Assembly (NCBI GenBank): GCA_964431655.1
Contig: CAYSKJ010000003.1
Location: 1 to 52,814, forward strand
Direction of reading: 5' to 3'
Source: CAYMEV01 sp964431655 [NCBI: uncultured bacterium]
Lineage (GTDB): Bacteria > CAYMEV01
Length of the DNA stretch: 52,814 nt
Below the pieces are notes generated by a model. The model saw only the letters and a list, made by a program, of their open reading frames with translations. It was not told where the DNA came from and ran no database searches. Positions 17,090-26,213 of the stretch are shown piece by piece; the stretch's first letter is position 1; every line of letters begins with the position of its first letter. Position numbers and translations under genes: made by a program.

Positions 17090-17584
17090 CTAATGATGAT
17101 GATCTGCCTCCGATTCTTCATGTGTTTTGTGTATTGTGCCTGGTTCATGCTCGGGAGGGCTGTATAGCACATATAGCTTTAACGGCTCTTTTCCTGTGTT
17201 GATAATATTATGCCATGTCCCGGCCGGGATTAATATAGCCCAGTCATCCGAGACCTCTTTGTCAAAGGTCAGGTTTTTTTCAGCATCTCCCATAAGAACC
17301 CTGCCTTTACCGCTCTCAACACGGATAAACTGATCATTGTGGTTATGAACCTCAAGCCCTATTTCTCCCATGGGAGGAATTGACATTACAGTCAGCTGAA
17401 GATTCTTGCCGGTCCATTTGGCGGTCCTGAAATTGTCATTTCCCATGGTCAGTGCCTCGATATCAACAGTCCAGGGTTCTTTCCCATAATCCTTTGAATC
17501 AAATTCCTCTGTCTCTGATGCTTCAATACTTAATAAAGCAGCAAAAATGATCAATACCAGTGTTACAAGAAATCCTTTTTTCAT
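17090..17584 (-). CDS. Exported single-domain cupin protein
   Basis: The 164-residue protein has a signal peptide (about 1-23) and a cupin barrel. Motif 1 is HNHNDQFIRVESGKG and motif 2 is PAGTWHNIINTG, which keep the metal-binding His/His/Glu-like set and final His. The C-terminus is natural histidine-rich (EADHHH) and could bind metal. Many such small cupins bind a metal and either a small ligand or sugar; no substrate can be assigned. It lies downstream of the methyltransferase on the same strand, 99 bp apart. Confidence 0.85.
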   Translation of the reverse strand: MKKGFLVTLVLIIFAALLSIEASETEEFDSKDYGKEPWTVDIEALTMGNDNFRTAKWTGKNLQLTVMSIPPMGEIGLEVHNHNDQFIRVESGKGRVLMGDAEKNLTFDKEVSDDWAILIPAGTWHNIINTGKEPLKLYVLYSPPEHEPGTIHKTHEESEADHHH

Positions 17585-17683
17585 ATTATTTCTCCTTTCT
17601 TTTGTCTAATAGGGTATATTCTAAAGCATAACGGCTGATGTTCAAAGAATATTTTCAAGGCAGGTTATTTTCCATTAATGGCT

Positions 17684-18376
17684 TCAGGTCTTTCTGTAGA
17701 GGAATGCCGTGGCAAAACCGAAGGTATAATTCTCCACAGCGATCCTTTTCATACCCTTTGATTCAAGGAGGATGGCGAAGCTTTCCTTGTCAGTATGCCT
17801 GGCTATGCTGTCTGCGAGGTATTTATATGCTCCGCGACAGGTGAAGATTCCGGGAAGAAGGGGGACGAATTTCCCCAGCCATAAAGAATGTATACTCCCG
17901 ATGAACCCTCTGCCTGCAGGGAAAGCATCCAGAAAAAGAAGCTGTCCTCCTTTTTTTAAGCATCTGAGTAATTCATCTAATGTATTTTCAATGTTTTTTA
18001 GGTTTCTGAGAGTATAGAAAGATATAAGGCAATCGAAGCTCCCGTCTGAAAAGGGCAGGGAAACGGCATCACCCAGAAGGAGACTGACGGATAAGGGGGA
18101 AATGTCTTTCCTTAACATCCGGGAAGATATATCGAGGCCTGTTATATCAAGGTCATTTTGCTTGTTTTTGAGGATTTCCACTGCTTTTCCCGTGCCGCAT
18201 CCCAGATCGAGAACCCTTCCCTTAAATTCTGCAAGGCTCAATGCCCTTTTTCTCCATATTGTTGTTTGTCCCAGAGAGATAATAATATTATTTCTGTCAT
18301 AACTACCTGAAATTTTGTCGAACAGACGCCTGATCTGCCTGGTTTTATGCCTCGGTTTGAAATGGAAATTATTCAT
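17684..18376 (-). CDS. Class I SAM methyltransferase, UbiE/MenG-like
   Basis: The 230-residue protein has the UbiE/COQ5 layout: FDKISGSYDRNN near the N-terminus, motif I VLDLGCGTGKAVEIL, motif post-I GLDISSRML, motif II DAVSLPFSDGSFDCLIS, and CLKKGGQLLFLDAF. This family methylates the quinone ring in menaquinone or ubiquinone synthesis, but close paralogues act on other substrates. No quinone genes are nearby, so I leave the symbol empty. No Shine-Dalgarno precedes the ATG, and the -10 box is only 8 nt away, so the transcript is probably leaderless. Confidence 0.82.
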   Translation of the reverse strand: MNNFHFKPRHKTRQIRRLFDKISGSYDRNNIIISLGQTTIWRKRALSLAEFKGRVLDLGCGTGKAVEILKNKQNDLDITGLDISSRMLRKDISPLSVSLLLGDAVSLPFSDGSFDCLISFYTLRNLKNIENTLDELLRCLKKGGQLLFLDAFPAGRGFIGSIHSLWLGKFVPLLPGIFTCRGAYKYLADSIARHTDKESFAILLESKGMKRIAVENYTFGFATAFLYRKT

Positions 18377-18384
18377 TAAACCGT

Positions 18385-18413
18385 ATTTAATGCCGGAGAT
18401 TTTATTGTGTCAA
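18385..18413 (-). promoter_or_regulatory. Sigma-70 promoter placing the TSS at the methyltransferase ATG
   Basis: TTGACA (18413-18408), a 17-nt spacer and TTAAAT (18390-18385) lie 8 nt before the ATG at 18376. A normal start site would leave a leader of about 0-2 nt. Confidence 0.5.
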
Positions 18414-18538
18414 TAAGTTTTGATATTTCCTGTACATTATTGCCCTCATCAAAATATTTTATTAAATCTTTCATTATATTTTGGCAACCATTTATGATTT
18501 TTATTGTTTAAGAGTTAAGAAATGAAGGAGGTAACCAC

Positions 18539-19048
18539 ATGAAAAAAAAATTGGTTCTAACATGTGTATTTGTTTTATGCATTGCCCTTTCCGGCAGTTT
18601 TATTTATGCTGAAGCCGAAAAAGAGGAACAGATCAAGGCAGTGGAAGAGACAGCTTTGGATGTTCTTGACTATGACTCACTGATCGGTATGAAGGATAAG
18701 CTCGGACTTAATGAAGAGCAGGTAAAAAAGATAAGTGAGCTGAAGGCCAAAGACAAATCTATGGCTGATGAGTTATCCCAAAAGGAAAAACTGATTCAAC
18801 AGCTGGAGATGGAAAAGAAGGCTGAAAAAATTGAGGCCGACCAGGTGAAGAAGCTGGAAAAAGAGATCATGGATGCAAAGGAAATGATCAAGAAAAAGAA
18901 AATGGCCAGCATGGCAGACCTTCAGGAAATTCTTACCAAAGAGCAGATGGAAAAATATGAAATGATGTGTGCAAAAAGGGAATCAAAGCCTTTAGGAAAA
19001 GCCGAAGAAAAACCAAAGAAGATAGAGTCGGAGAAAAAAGACAAATAA
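18539..19048 (+). CDS. Exported Lys/Glu-rich helical protein, Spy/CpxP-like
   Basis: The 169-residue product has a signal peptide ending IYA|EAE and then a highly charged, almost wholly helical mature part. Features such as LGLNEEQVKKISELK and LQEILTKEQMEKYEMM recall the LTxxQ repeats of Spy/CpxP periplasmic chaperones and sensors, though the exact LTxxQ motif appears only as LTKEQ. It has a strong ribosome binding site (AAGGAGGT). It lies just ahead of RND efflux system 1, and Spy-like proteins are often linked to envelope-stress or metal-efflux loci. The assignment is tentative. Confidence 0.6.
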   Translation: MKKKLVLTCVFVLCIALSGSFIYAEAEKEEQIKAVEETALDVLDYDSLIGMKDKLGLNEEQVKKISELKAKDKSMADELSQKEKLIQQLEMEKKAEKIEADQVKKLEKEIMDAKEMIKKKKMASMADLQEILTKEQMEKYEMMCAKRESKPLGKAEEKPKKIESEKKDK

Positions 19049-19056
19049 ACCATGAA

Positions 19057-19084
19057 AAGATGGGGGGTATCCGCCCCTCATCTT
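19057..19084 (+). terminator. Strong GC-rich hairpin after the Spy-like gene (no U-tract)
   Basis: AAGATGGGGGG pairs with CCCCTCATCTT (11 bp, one G-U) around a 6-nt loop, 8 nt after the stop codon. As after the YidB-like gene, no T-run follows. Confidence 0.5.
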
Positions 19085-19254
19085 CCAAACCCCAATTGCT
19101 GACCATGGTGCAGAAATATATACAATATGTCTGCACTGCAGATAATCCTATGAAAGAACACTTTAAAAATCACTTTTTCAGGAAAACTATCAGGATTATA
19201 TTTATCCCTTGATTTATCATACCGCCTGAAACAAAAGGAATTACAATATAGTAT

Positions 19255-19288
19255 AACTGAAATAAACCCGAAATCTTAAATTTCAGTT
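19255..19288 (+). repeat. 9-bp inverted repeat, candidate operator of RND system 1
   Basis: AACTGAAAT (19255-19263) and ATTTCAGTT (19280-19288) are perfect complements separated by 16 nt. It lies about 73 nt before the adaptor ATG and abuts a TATAAC box. Confidence 0.4.
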
Positions 19289-19301
19289 GAAAAATCAAAA
19301 T

Positions 19302-19325
19302 ATATCAGATAATAGATATCAGATA
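19302..19325 (+). repeat. Tandem 10-bp direct repeat ahead of the adaptor gene
   Basis: ATATCAGATA occurs at 19302-19311 and again at 19316-19325, a 14-nt period, 35 nt before the ATG. It could be a pair of regulator half-sites in the leader. Confidence 0.35.
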
Positions 19326-19360
19326 TAAATAATTAAGAGTTTTATCTTGGGAGTTCAAGG

Positions 19361-20542
19361 ATGAAAAAAATTGTATTTATAGTCCTGATATTGTCCATAG
19401 CCTTTATCCTCTGGTATTTCATGGGAGGAGTACCCGGCGAGAACGGGCCCGGAGGAAGGTATGGCCAGGCGGTGGCCATTGAAGCCGGAAGCATTCAAAG
19501 GATGGATATCAGCAATGTCAAAGTATTTACAGGTTCCCTGCAGGCAAGATCGAGGTTTGTTGTAGCGCCAAAGGTGCCGGGGAGGCTGGAAAAGCTTTAT
19601 GTTAATATGGGGGATATTGTTAATAGGGGACAGCTTATTTCCAAGCTTGACAGCCAGGAGTACGAGCAGAATGTTGAACAGGCGAGGGCAGAGCTTATGG
19701 TAGCGGAGGCAAATGTCGCCGAGAGCGAAAGCGCCCTTGATGTTGCAAAAAGAGAGCTGGAGAGAATAACTGTCCTCAGGGAGAAGAAGATAGCTTCTGA
19801 ATCTGAACTGGATGAATCTTATGCCAACTACAGGGCCAGAGATGCAAAGCACCGGGTTACGATGGCCCAGGTCCGGCAGAGAGAGGCTGCACTAAGGGCG
19901 GCTCAGGTCAGGCTCTCATTTACTCAGATAAGGGCATCCTGGGAAAATGGAGGTGAAAAGAGGGTAATCGGAGAGAAATATGTAGACGAGGGTGCCATGC
20001 TCAGGGCAAATGATCCCATTGTTTCCGTGCTGGACATTGATTATCTTACCGCTCTTATAAATATTACTGAAAAGGATTATTCATCGGTCAGGATCGGTCA
20101 GCCGGTAATCCTTACATCCGATGCCTACGGAAAAATGAAATATGAGGGCAGGGTAATCCGCATGGCTCCAGCTCTTAGAGAAAACTCCCGTACTGCAGAT
20201 GTTGAGATTGAGGTGGCTAATCCAGGCCATGATCTTAAGCCTGGTATGTTCATAAGGGCGGCAATTGAGCTTGAGAAGCGTGATAATGCACTGGTAGTTC
20301 CATTCCCTGCATTGACAGCCAGGGATGATAAGCAGGGAGTATTTTTGATTGACAGAGAAGAAATGAAAGTAAGCTTTGTGGCCGTTGAGACAGGCATAGT
20401 TACCTCTGAATGGGCTGAGATAATCAAACCCAGTATTGATGGTTATGTCGTCACGCTGGGGAATCACCTCCTTGATGACGGCTCAAACGTTATATTGCAT
20501 TACGGCCCTTCGGAAACGGACATGGGTAAAGATCAAAGATGA
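19361..20542 (+). CDS. RND efflux periplasmic adaptor (membrane fusion protein), system 1
   Basis: The 393-residue protein has an N-terminal membrane anchor/signal (about 5-22). It then has the barrel-sandwich lipoyl half (VAPKVPGRLEKLYVNMGD), a long alpha-hairpin coiled coil (about 100-185, rich in Ala, Glu and Arg), the second lipoyl half, and beta-barrel and membrane-proximal domains (DNALVVPFPALTARDD). It links the inner-membrane pump to a TolC channel. Its last 4 nt overlap the pump gene (ATGA), and a TolC-family gene follows, so all three parts of one pump are in one operon. The exported substrate is unknown. Confidence 0.92.
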   Translation: MKKIVFIVLILSIAFILWYFMGGVPGENGPGGRYGQAVAIEAGSIQRMDISNVKVFTGSLQARSRFVVAPKVPGRLEKLYVNMGDIVNRGQLISKLDSQEYEQNVEQARAELMVAEANVAESESALDVAKRELERITVLREKKIASESELDESYANYRARDAKHRVTMAQVRQREAALRAAQVRLSFTQIRASWENGGEKRVIGEKYVDEGAMLRANDPIVSVLDIDYLTALINITEKDYSSVRIGQPVILTSDAYGKMKYEGRVIRMAPALRENSRTADVEIEVANPGHDLKPGMFIRAAIELEKRDNALVVPFPALTARDDKQGVFLIDREEMKVSFVAVETGIVTSEWAEIIKPSIDGYVVTLGNHLLDDGSNVILHYGPSETDMGKDQR

Positions 20543-23500
20543 TAATATCAAGGTTTACTGTAAACAGACCAAGGTTTACCATGATGGTATGCCTCATAGT
20601 GCTTATAATCGGAGGTATGTCTTTGAGGAAACTGCCGATTGACCTTATGCCTGATATTACCTATCCTACCCTGAGCATATTTGCAAACTATGAAAACGCA
20701 AGCCCTGAGGAGGTTGAAGAGCTTGTCACGAGGCCCATAGAGGAGGCAATGAGCGCGGTTCCCGGGGTCGAAGAGGTATCATCAACATCGGAAGAAGGAA
20801 GCAGTCGCGTCAGAGTTTCCTTTTCATGGGGAACTGATCTGGATGCAGCGACCAATGATGTCAGGGACAGGCTTGACAGGATAATTAGAGCTCTTCCTGA
20901 GGATATGGACCGCCCTACCCTGAGAAAATTTGATCCCAACAGCATGCCTATACTTATAATGGGGGCATCCAGCAACCTTGATGCGATCCAGATAAGGAAG
21001 ATTATTGATGATCAGGTTAAATACAGGATTGAGCGTGTGCCCGGTGTGGCGGCCCTGGATGTATGGGGAGGACTTGAAAGAGAGATACAGGTAAATCTTG
21101 ACGCGGATAAAATAAAGGCCCGGGGCATATCTCTTGACCGGATAATCACTTCCATAAGGGAAGCCAAGCTAACTCTGCCTGCAGGCAATGTGGAGCATGG
21201 AAATTACCAGATAATTGTCCGTGTCCCCGGTGAATATAATGACCTTTCCCAGATAAGGGAAACGGTGGTTGCAGAGAAGGACGGGGTTCTCGTCCGTCTT
21301 GAGGACATAGCCTCGATTGAGGATACCCATCAGAAAATAACCCGAATAGTGAGGGTAAACGGCAGACCGGGTATCCAGCTTTCCATAACCAAGCAGTCAG
21401 GAAGAAACACCGTTGAGGTTGCTGAGCAGGTTCTTGAGGAGGTTGTTAAAATAAACAGGGATATCCCTCAGATTGAGCTTATACCTATCATTGATTTCTC
21501 CGATTTCATAAAGAGATCCATATCATCGGTGGGTTCATCCGCTGTCTTTGGCGGTATATTTGCCATACTGGTCCTATTGTTTTTCCTCAGGAATATGAGA
21601 AGTACAGCCATTGTAGCTGTAGCAATTCCACTATCCATAGTTGCCACTTTTGCTCTCATTTATTTCTACGGCTTTACGCTTAATATTATGACTCTTGGCG
21701 GCCTTGCCCTGGGTATTGGGATGCTTGTGGATAATTCCATCGTTGTTCTTGAGAATATATACCGCTACCAGGAGAGCGGTTCTGGTTCCAAAAAAGCAGC
21801 TATAGACGGGAGTGAGGAAGTAGCCAGCGCCGTGGTAGCAAGTACCCTTACTACCGTGGCCATCTTTCTGCCATTGATATTTATCGAGGGCATGTCAGGT
21901 GTGATGTTCAAACAGCTGGCGATAGTTGTAAGCTTTGCCCTTTTATGTTCTCTTATCGTTTCGTTGGCGGTGATTCCCATGCTGGCGTCCAGGTATTTAA
22001 GGCATGTGTCCATTGAGCATTTTAAGAAAGATACAGTATTCAGGAGATTATTCCTGTTCAGTGACAGGATTCTTGTCAGAATCGACTCACTTTACAGAAG
22101 ATTGCTTCACTATGCGATGAAGTACCGTTTTAGGTTCCTGACAGCAGTCTGTGCTCTCCTTTTAGGGAGCCTTTTTTTAATTTTCCTGATAGGGGTGGAA
22201 TTAATGCCCCAGAGCGATGAGGGAGAGGTCAGAATTTACGGTGAAATGCAGGTAGGGACAAAGCTCTCCATAGTTGATGAAAAGTTCAGGTATATTGATG
22301 GTATAGTGGAAACAGAGATTCCTGAAATAAAGAGCATGGTGACCAGCCTTGGAGGCTGGTCTGAAAGTCATGAGGGAAGCATCAGGCTTTCTCTTGTGCC
22401 CAGGACCGAAAGATCGCGTTCCAGTGAAGAAATTGCCTCCGATATCCGTTCAAGGCTTTCGGGTATTCCCGGCATGAGCATCCGTACCCGGGCAGGTACC
22501 GGGATGTTCACCAGGATGCTGGCAGGCAGAGGCGGGGGAACAGAGAGAATAGAAGTGGAGATAAGGGGTTATGACCTTGATACAGCTGATGCCCTGGCCC
22601 TGCAGATAAAATCGGCTGTAGAAAAGGTTGAAGGCATAACTGATGCCCGTGTCAGCCGTGAAACAGGAAAACCTGAATACCTGGTCCATGTAAACAGGGA
22701 AAGGGCTGCAGACATGAAGCTGTCGGTATCATCCATTGCCCGGATGCTCCAGACATCCCTGGGCGGAACCAATGCCGGGTATTACAGGGAATCAGGCCAT
22801 GAGTACAGGATACTCGTCAGGCTCAAAGATGCAGAAAACCTGGAACTGGATGAGATACTCAGCCTTTCTCTCCTGAACTCCGATGGACAGCCTGTAATTC
22901 TTAGAAATGTAGTCGATGTGGAACCCAATAGCGGTCCTGTAAGCATATCCAGGCGAGACCAGGAGAGAGTTGTTACCGTTACCGCCAATTATGCGGACAG
23001 GGATATGGGCTCAATTCTGGGAGACATAAGAGAAAAGCTGAATCTGATTCCTGTTCCTGACGGTTTCAGTATTGGGTTCACTGGTGAATATGAACAGCAG
23101 CAGGAAACTTTTGGTGAGCTTGGTATAATGATGGTACTGGCTTTAATGATCGTCTACATGGTAATGGTTTCCCTCTATGAATCATACCGTGATCCCTTTG
23201 TGGTTATGTTCTCAATACCCCCGGCAGCAATAGGGGTAACATGGATGCTGTTCCTGACCGGGACAACCCTGAATATGCAGTCCATTATCGGATGTATCAT
23301 GCTTGCTGGCATAGTAGTAAACAATGCCATTGTCCTTGTGGACCACATAAACCTCCTGCGCCAGCGAGACAAGATGCCCCTGCTCGAAGCAATCGAGGAA
23401 GCCGGAATAAGAAGGCTCCGGCCAATACTCATGACAGCTTTCACTACCATGCTTGCCCTGGCTCCAATGGCCATAGGCTACGGTGAGGGAGGAGAATTTC

Positions 23501-23640
23501 AGGCTCCCCTGGCAAGAGCAGTTATTGGAGGTTTGTTTACAGCAACCCTTATTACTCTCGTTGTGGTCCCAATTATTTACTTTCTGTTTGAAAGCAGAAC
23601 AAAAAATCATGAAACGGGAGAAGGTCGGGCTGAAGCTTAG
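20539..23640 (+). CDS. RND efflux pump, inner-membrane transporter, system 1
   Basis: The 1033-residue protein starts with the usual N-terminal helix (FTVNRPRFTMM) and has the periplasmic loop 1 phrase DLMPDITYPTLSI, the VDNSIVVLENIYRY helix (TM4) and AGIVVNNAIVLVDHIN (TM10). Length and duplicated twelve-helix layout are those of the HAE1/AcrB-type family. Compared with AcrB, the second Asp of the TM4 pair is Asn (VDN) and the TM10 Lys is also Asn (NN). Proton coupling therefore follows the variant seen in non-proteobacterial members. Substrate is not predictable. Confidence 0.93.
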   Translation: MIISRFTVNRPRFTMMVCLIVLIIGGMSLRKLPIDLMPDITYPTLSIFANYENASPEEVEELVTRPIEEAMSAVPGVEEVSSTSEEGSSRVRVSFSWGTDLDAATNDVRDRLDRIIRALPEDMDRPTLRKFDPNSMPILIMGASSNLDAIQIRKIIDDQVKYRIERVPGVAALDVWGGLEREIQVNLDADKIKARGISLDRIITSIREAKLTLPAGNVEHGNYQIIVRVPGEYNDLSQIRETVVAEKDGVLVRLEDIASIEDTHQKITRIVRVNGRPGIQLSITKQSGRNTVEVAEQVLEEVVKINRDIPQIELIPIIDFSDFIKRSISSVGSSAVFGGIFAILVLLFFLRNMRSTAIVAVAIPLSIVATFALIYFYGFTLNIMTLGGLALGIGMLVDNSIVVLENIYRYQESGSGSKKAAIDGSEEVASAVVASTLTTVAIFLPLIFIEGMSGVMFKQLAIVVSFALLCSLIVSLAVIPMLASRYLRHVSIEHFKKDTVFRRLFLFSDRILVRIDSLYRRLLHYAMKYRFRFLTAVCALLLGSLFLIFLIGVELMPQSDEGEVRIYGEMQVGTKLSIVDEKFRYIDGIVETEIPEIKSMVTSLGGWSESHEGSIRLSLVPRTERSRSSEEIASDIRSRLSGIPGMSIRTRAGTGMFTRMLAGRGGGTERIEVEIRGYDLDTADALALQIKSAVEKVEGITDARVSRETGKPEYLVHVNRERAADMKLSVSSIARMLQTSLGGTNAGYYRESGHEYRILVRLKDAENLELDEILSLSLLNSDGQPVILRNVVDVEPNSGPVSISRRDQERVVTVTANYADRDMGSILGDIREKLNLIPVPDGFSIGFTGEYEQQQETFGELGIMMVLALMIVYMVMVSLYESYRDPFVVMFSIPPAAIGVTWMLFLTGTTLNMQSIIGCIMLAGIVVNNAIVLVDHINLLRQRDKMPLLEAIEEAGIRRLRPILMTAFTTMLALAPMAIGYGEGGEFQAPLARAVIGGLFTATLITLVVVPIIYFLFESRTKNHETGEGRAEA

Positions 23641-23673
23641 TCCATGAATGTTGGGGAAAAGGAGAGAGGAAAT

Positions 23674-25185
23674 ATGTACATGAAAGCCAGGCTCTGCACT
23701 TATTTTTTTGCCTTGCTTATAATTGCAAATTTTGCATTTATTTTACCCCGGGAAGAATATGCCGGGTCCAGCATGCATAATTCAGGTTCTTCTGATGAAG
23801 AATGCCGGAAGTCCGGGCGGGATGAACTTGATTTGTCTGTTGAGGATGCTATAATAATGGCATTGGAGAATAACAAGTCCCTTCTCATAGAGAGGCTGAA
23901 ACTGCCAATTCAGGGCACCTATGAAATACAGGAACAGGCAGTATTTGATCCTGGCTTTACCGCAGGCTATACCTATATAAGGGAAAAATCCGACGGTGAA
24001 AGTTTTGAAAATACCAGCGGTGAGATAGCTCTTGAAGGTTTTCTGCCAACCGGGACAGAGATATCTTTAGGCCTGGAGACCAGCCGTCAATGGTCATATC
24101 TTTACAGTAATGAGCATTCCACGAGGCTTGGAATGACGGTTACCCAGGCTCTCCTTAAGGGGGCAGGTCTGGGATACAATCTGGCGAATGTAAGGCAGGC
24201 GGGGCTCGATACCCTGTCCACAGAATTTGAGCTAAAAGGTTTTACAGAAGAACTCATAGCTGAGGTGGAAAAGAGTTACTGGAATTATGCTCTTGCCAGT
24301 AGAAATCTTGAGATATATCTGCATTCAATGGAACTGGCCGAAAAACAGCTGGCAGAGGTGAAGGAAAGGATAAGTGTGGGCAAGCTTGCGGAGATAGAGC
24401 TTGCTGCAGCAAAGGCGGAGGTTGCTTTAAGGAGGGAAGCCCTTATAAATGCCCAGAGCAGTATGGATAAAAGCAGGATAAAGCTTCTAAGGCTTATTAG
24501 CCCCGCATCAGGTGACATGTGGGCTAAAGGCATACATCTAAAGGATATACCTAAGGTTCCTCAAATAAGCCTTGACAGCCCTGAATCCCATACGGCCCTG
24601 GCTTTGAAAATGCGGTCTGACTTAAACCAGGCATTGCTGAGTGTCCAAAGGGGGGAAATAGAGCTGACAAGGACAAAAAACGGCCTGCTGCCGCGGCTTG
24701 ATCTGTTTATCCGGATCGGAAAAACGGGCTATGCCGACTCTTTTTCGGGTTCTGTGGATAATATTGACGGTAAAGACTACGATATCTCAGCAGGGTTGAT
24801 TTTCCAGTTTCCCCTGGGGAACAGGAGTGCCGGAGCAAAGCATAGAAGAGCCTTATACAGCAGTGAACAGGCGAAAGAAGCGATGGACAATCTTATCCAG
24901 CTCATTGAGCTTGATGTCCGCCTGGCATACATAGAAGTTCAGAGGGCCTATCAGCAGATAGATGCAACAGTTGCGACCAGGAAGTCCCAGGAGGAAAAGT
25001 TTCGCGCGGAGGTTGAAAAGTTCAGGGTAGGCCGTTCTACCGCTTTGCTTGTAGCTCAATCCCAGAGAGACCTGGTAAATGCGGAGATAAGCGAGGTAGA
25101 GGCTATTGTGAATTATCTGAACGCGCTGATAGAGCTTTTTCGCATAGAGGGTTCTCTTCTGGAAAGAAGAGGGATAAAAACCTGA
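23674..25185 (+). CDS. TolC-family outer membrane channel, system 1
   Basis: I start at 23674, where GGAGAGAGG lies 5 nt ahead and a signal peptide (MYMKARLCTYFFALLIIANF) begins; an ATG at 23644 in the same frame has no such signal. The roughly 503-residue protein has LSVEDAIIMALENNKSL, the typical start of the first outer-membrane-efflux repeat, and two long alpha-helical regions, each followed by beta-strand segments. It should form the trimeric exit duct for the adaptor and pump upstream. Confidence 0.9.
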   Translation: MYMKARLCTYFFALLIIANFAFILPREEYAGSSMHNSGSSDEECRKSGRDELDLSVEDAIIMALENNKSLLIERLKLPIQGTYEIQEQAVFDPGFTAGYTYIREKSDGESFENTSGEIALEGFLPTGTEISLGLETSRQWSYLYSNEHSTRLGMTVTQALLKGAGLGYNLANVRQAGLDTLSTEFELKGFTEELIAEVEKSYWNYALASRNLEIYLHSMELAEKQLAEVKERISVGKLAEIELAAAKAEVALRREALINAQSSMDKSRIKLLRLISPASGDMWAKGIHLKDIPKVPQISLDSPESHTALALKMRSDLNQALLSVQRGEIELTRTKNGLLPRLDLFIRIGKTGYADSFSGSVDNIDGKDYDISAGLIFQFPLGNRSAGAKHRRALYSSEQAKEAMDNLIQLIELDVRLAYIEVQRAYQQIDATVATRKSQEEKFRAEVEKFRVGRSTALLVAQSQRDLVNAEISEVEAIVNYLNALIELFRIEGSLLERRGIKT

Positions 25186-25225
25186 ATGTGCACAGAACTG
25201 TTCCAAAGGAAATACGGGTTTCCTT

Positions 25226-26062
25226 ATGAGTAATATAGTTCTAGGAACCTGTTCCTGGAATTACAGCTCCTGGGTCGGCCTTGTATATAAAGAAAAGAGG
25301 TTATCACCGGCTGATTACCTGAAAGAATATACCAAAAAGTTCGGCACTGCCGAGATTGACAGCTGGTTCTACCGGATTCCGTCAAGACAGCAGGTCTTAT
25401 CCTATGCCAGAAATGCGCCTGATGATTTCAGCTTTACCTGTAAGATAACGCGAGATATCACTATGCCCTTTTTAAGAGGGGAAACTGATATAAAAAACCC
25501 TAAATTCCTGGACCCTGAATTTTTCAAAGCGTTTTGTGATGCAATATCTTTTCTGATTGACAGAATAGAGCTGATCATATTCGAGTTTGAGTACCTGAAT
25601 AAAGCAAAAATGATGTCTGTCTTTGAGTTTATTGATAGGTTCGGAGATTTTAAGAATAAAATAGGCAATGAACTGCCGGTCGGTATAGAAACCAGAAACA
25701 GCAATTACCTGACCCGGGAATACTTTGAATTCCTTTATTCAAGCAGGATTTCCCATGTCTTTTGTGAGAAGCAGTATATGCCCCACGTTTTTGATGTTTA
25801 CAGTGAGTATAAAGACTTGATAAGCGGTAAAAGTGTTATAAGGCTTCTGGGCGAAGACAGGGCGGAAATAGAAAGGAAAAGCGGAAAAAAATGGGACAGG
25901 ATAGTTAAAGAAGTGCCCACCAAAGATAAGATAGTTTCCATGTCGCTGGATATGAAGAACAGGGTTATTATCAATGTCAATAACCATTATGAAGGCTCAG
26001 CCCCCCTGACCATAGACTGCCTGAAGAAGATGTTCAAGGACAGGGGTGTCACTGTAAGCTAG
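25226..26062 (+). CDS. DUF72 family protein (TIM-barrel, UPF0759/YecE-like)
   Basis: The 278-residue product opens with IVLGTCSWNYSSWVGLVY, followed by YLKEYTKKFGTAEIDSWFYRIPSR and DDFSFTCKITRDIT. This is the order of conserved motifs in DUF72 proteins, which have a TIM-barrel-like fold and no firmly established reaction. It lacks a signal peptide. The length is normal. It follows the RND operon by 40 bp but is probably unrelated in function. Confidence 0.88.
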   Translation: MSNIVLGTCSWNYSSWVGLVYKEKRLSPADYLKEYTKKFGTAEIDSWFYRIPSRQQVLSYARNAPDDFSFTCKITRDITMPFLRGETDIKNPKFLDPEFFKAFCDAISFLIDRIELIIFEFEYLNKAKMMSVFEFIDRFGDFKNKIGNELPVGIETRNSNYLTREYFEFLYSSRISHVFCEKQYMPHVFDVYSEYKDLISGKSVIRLLGEDRAEIERKSGKKWDRIVKEVPTKDKIVSMSLDMKNRVIINVNNHYEGSAPLTIDCLKKMFKDRGVTVS

Positions 26063-26125
26063 AGAACTTATAAACATGTATTTTTAGCAAATATCATAAT
26101 TAGCAGGAATAAAATTTTTTACCTG

Positions 26126-26153
26126 TTGATTTAAATTTTTTTATGGTAATATT
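26126..26153 (+). promoter_or_regulatory. Predicted promoter of the DUF805 gene
   Basis: TTGATT (26126-26131), a 16-nt spacer and TAATAT (26148-26153) in an AT-rich gap, about 60 nt before the ATG. Confidence 0.4.
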
Positions 26154-26213
26154 AATAATTATGATATTTTATTATAAGTATCATTAAATCTAAAAGAATC
26201 TGGAGGTAGGATT

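Larger units (their letters stand above)
19049..19360 (+). other. Intergenic region ahead of RND system 1
   Basis: This 312-bp gap holds the hairpin at 19057-19084, an inverted repeat (19255-19288) and a direct repeat (19302-19325) just before the adaptor gene. A TATAAC box at 19252-19257 touches the inverted repeat, which is what an operator at a promoter would look like. I see no gene in it. Confidence 0.5.

Noticed and set aside
17684-18376. Naming the methyltransferase menG or ubiE
   Set aside because: No quinone biosynthesis genes are nearby and many UbiE-like paralogues act on other substrates.
18481-18509. TTGGCA...TATTGT ahead of the Spy-like gene, and a TGGCA match to a sigma-54 box
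   Set aside because: The sigma-70 spacing is only 15 nt, and the -12 GC of a sigma-54 promoter is absent.
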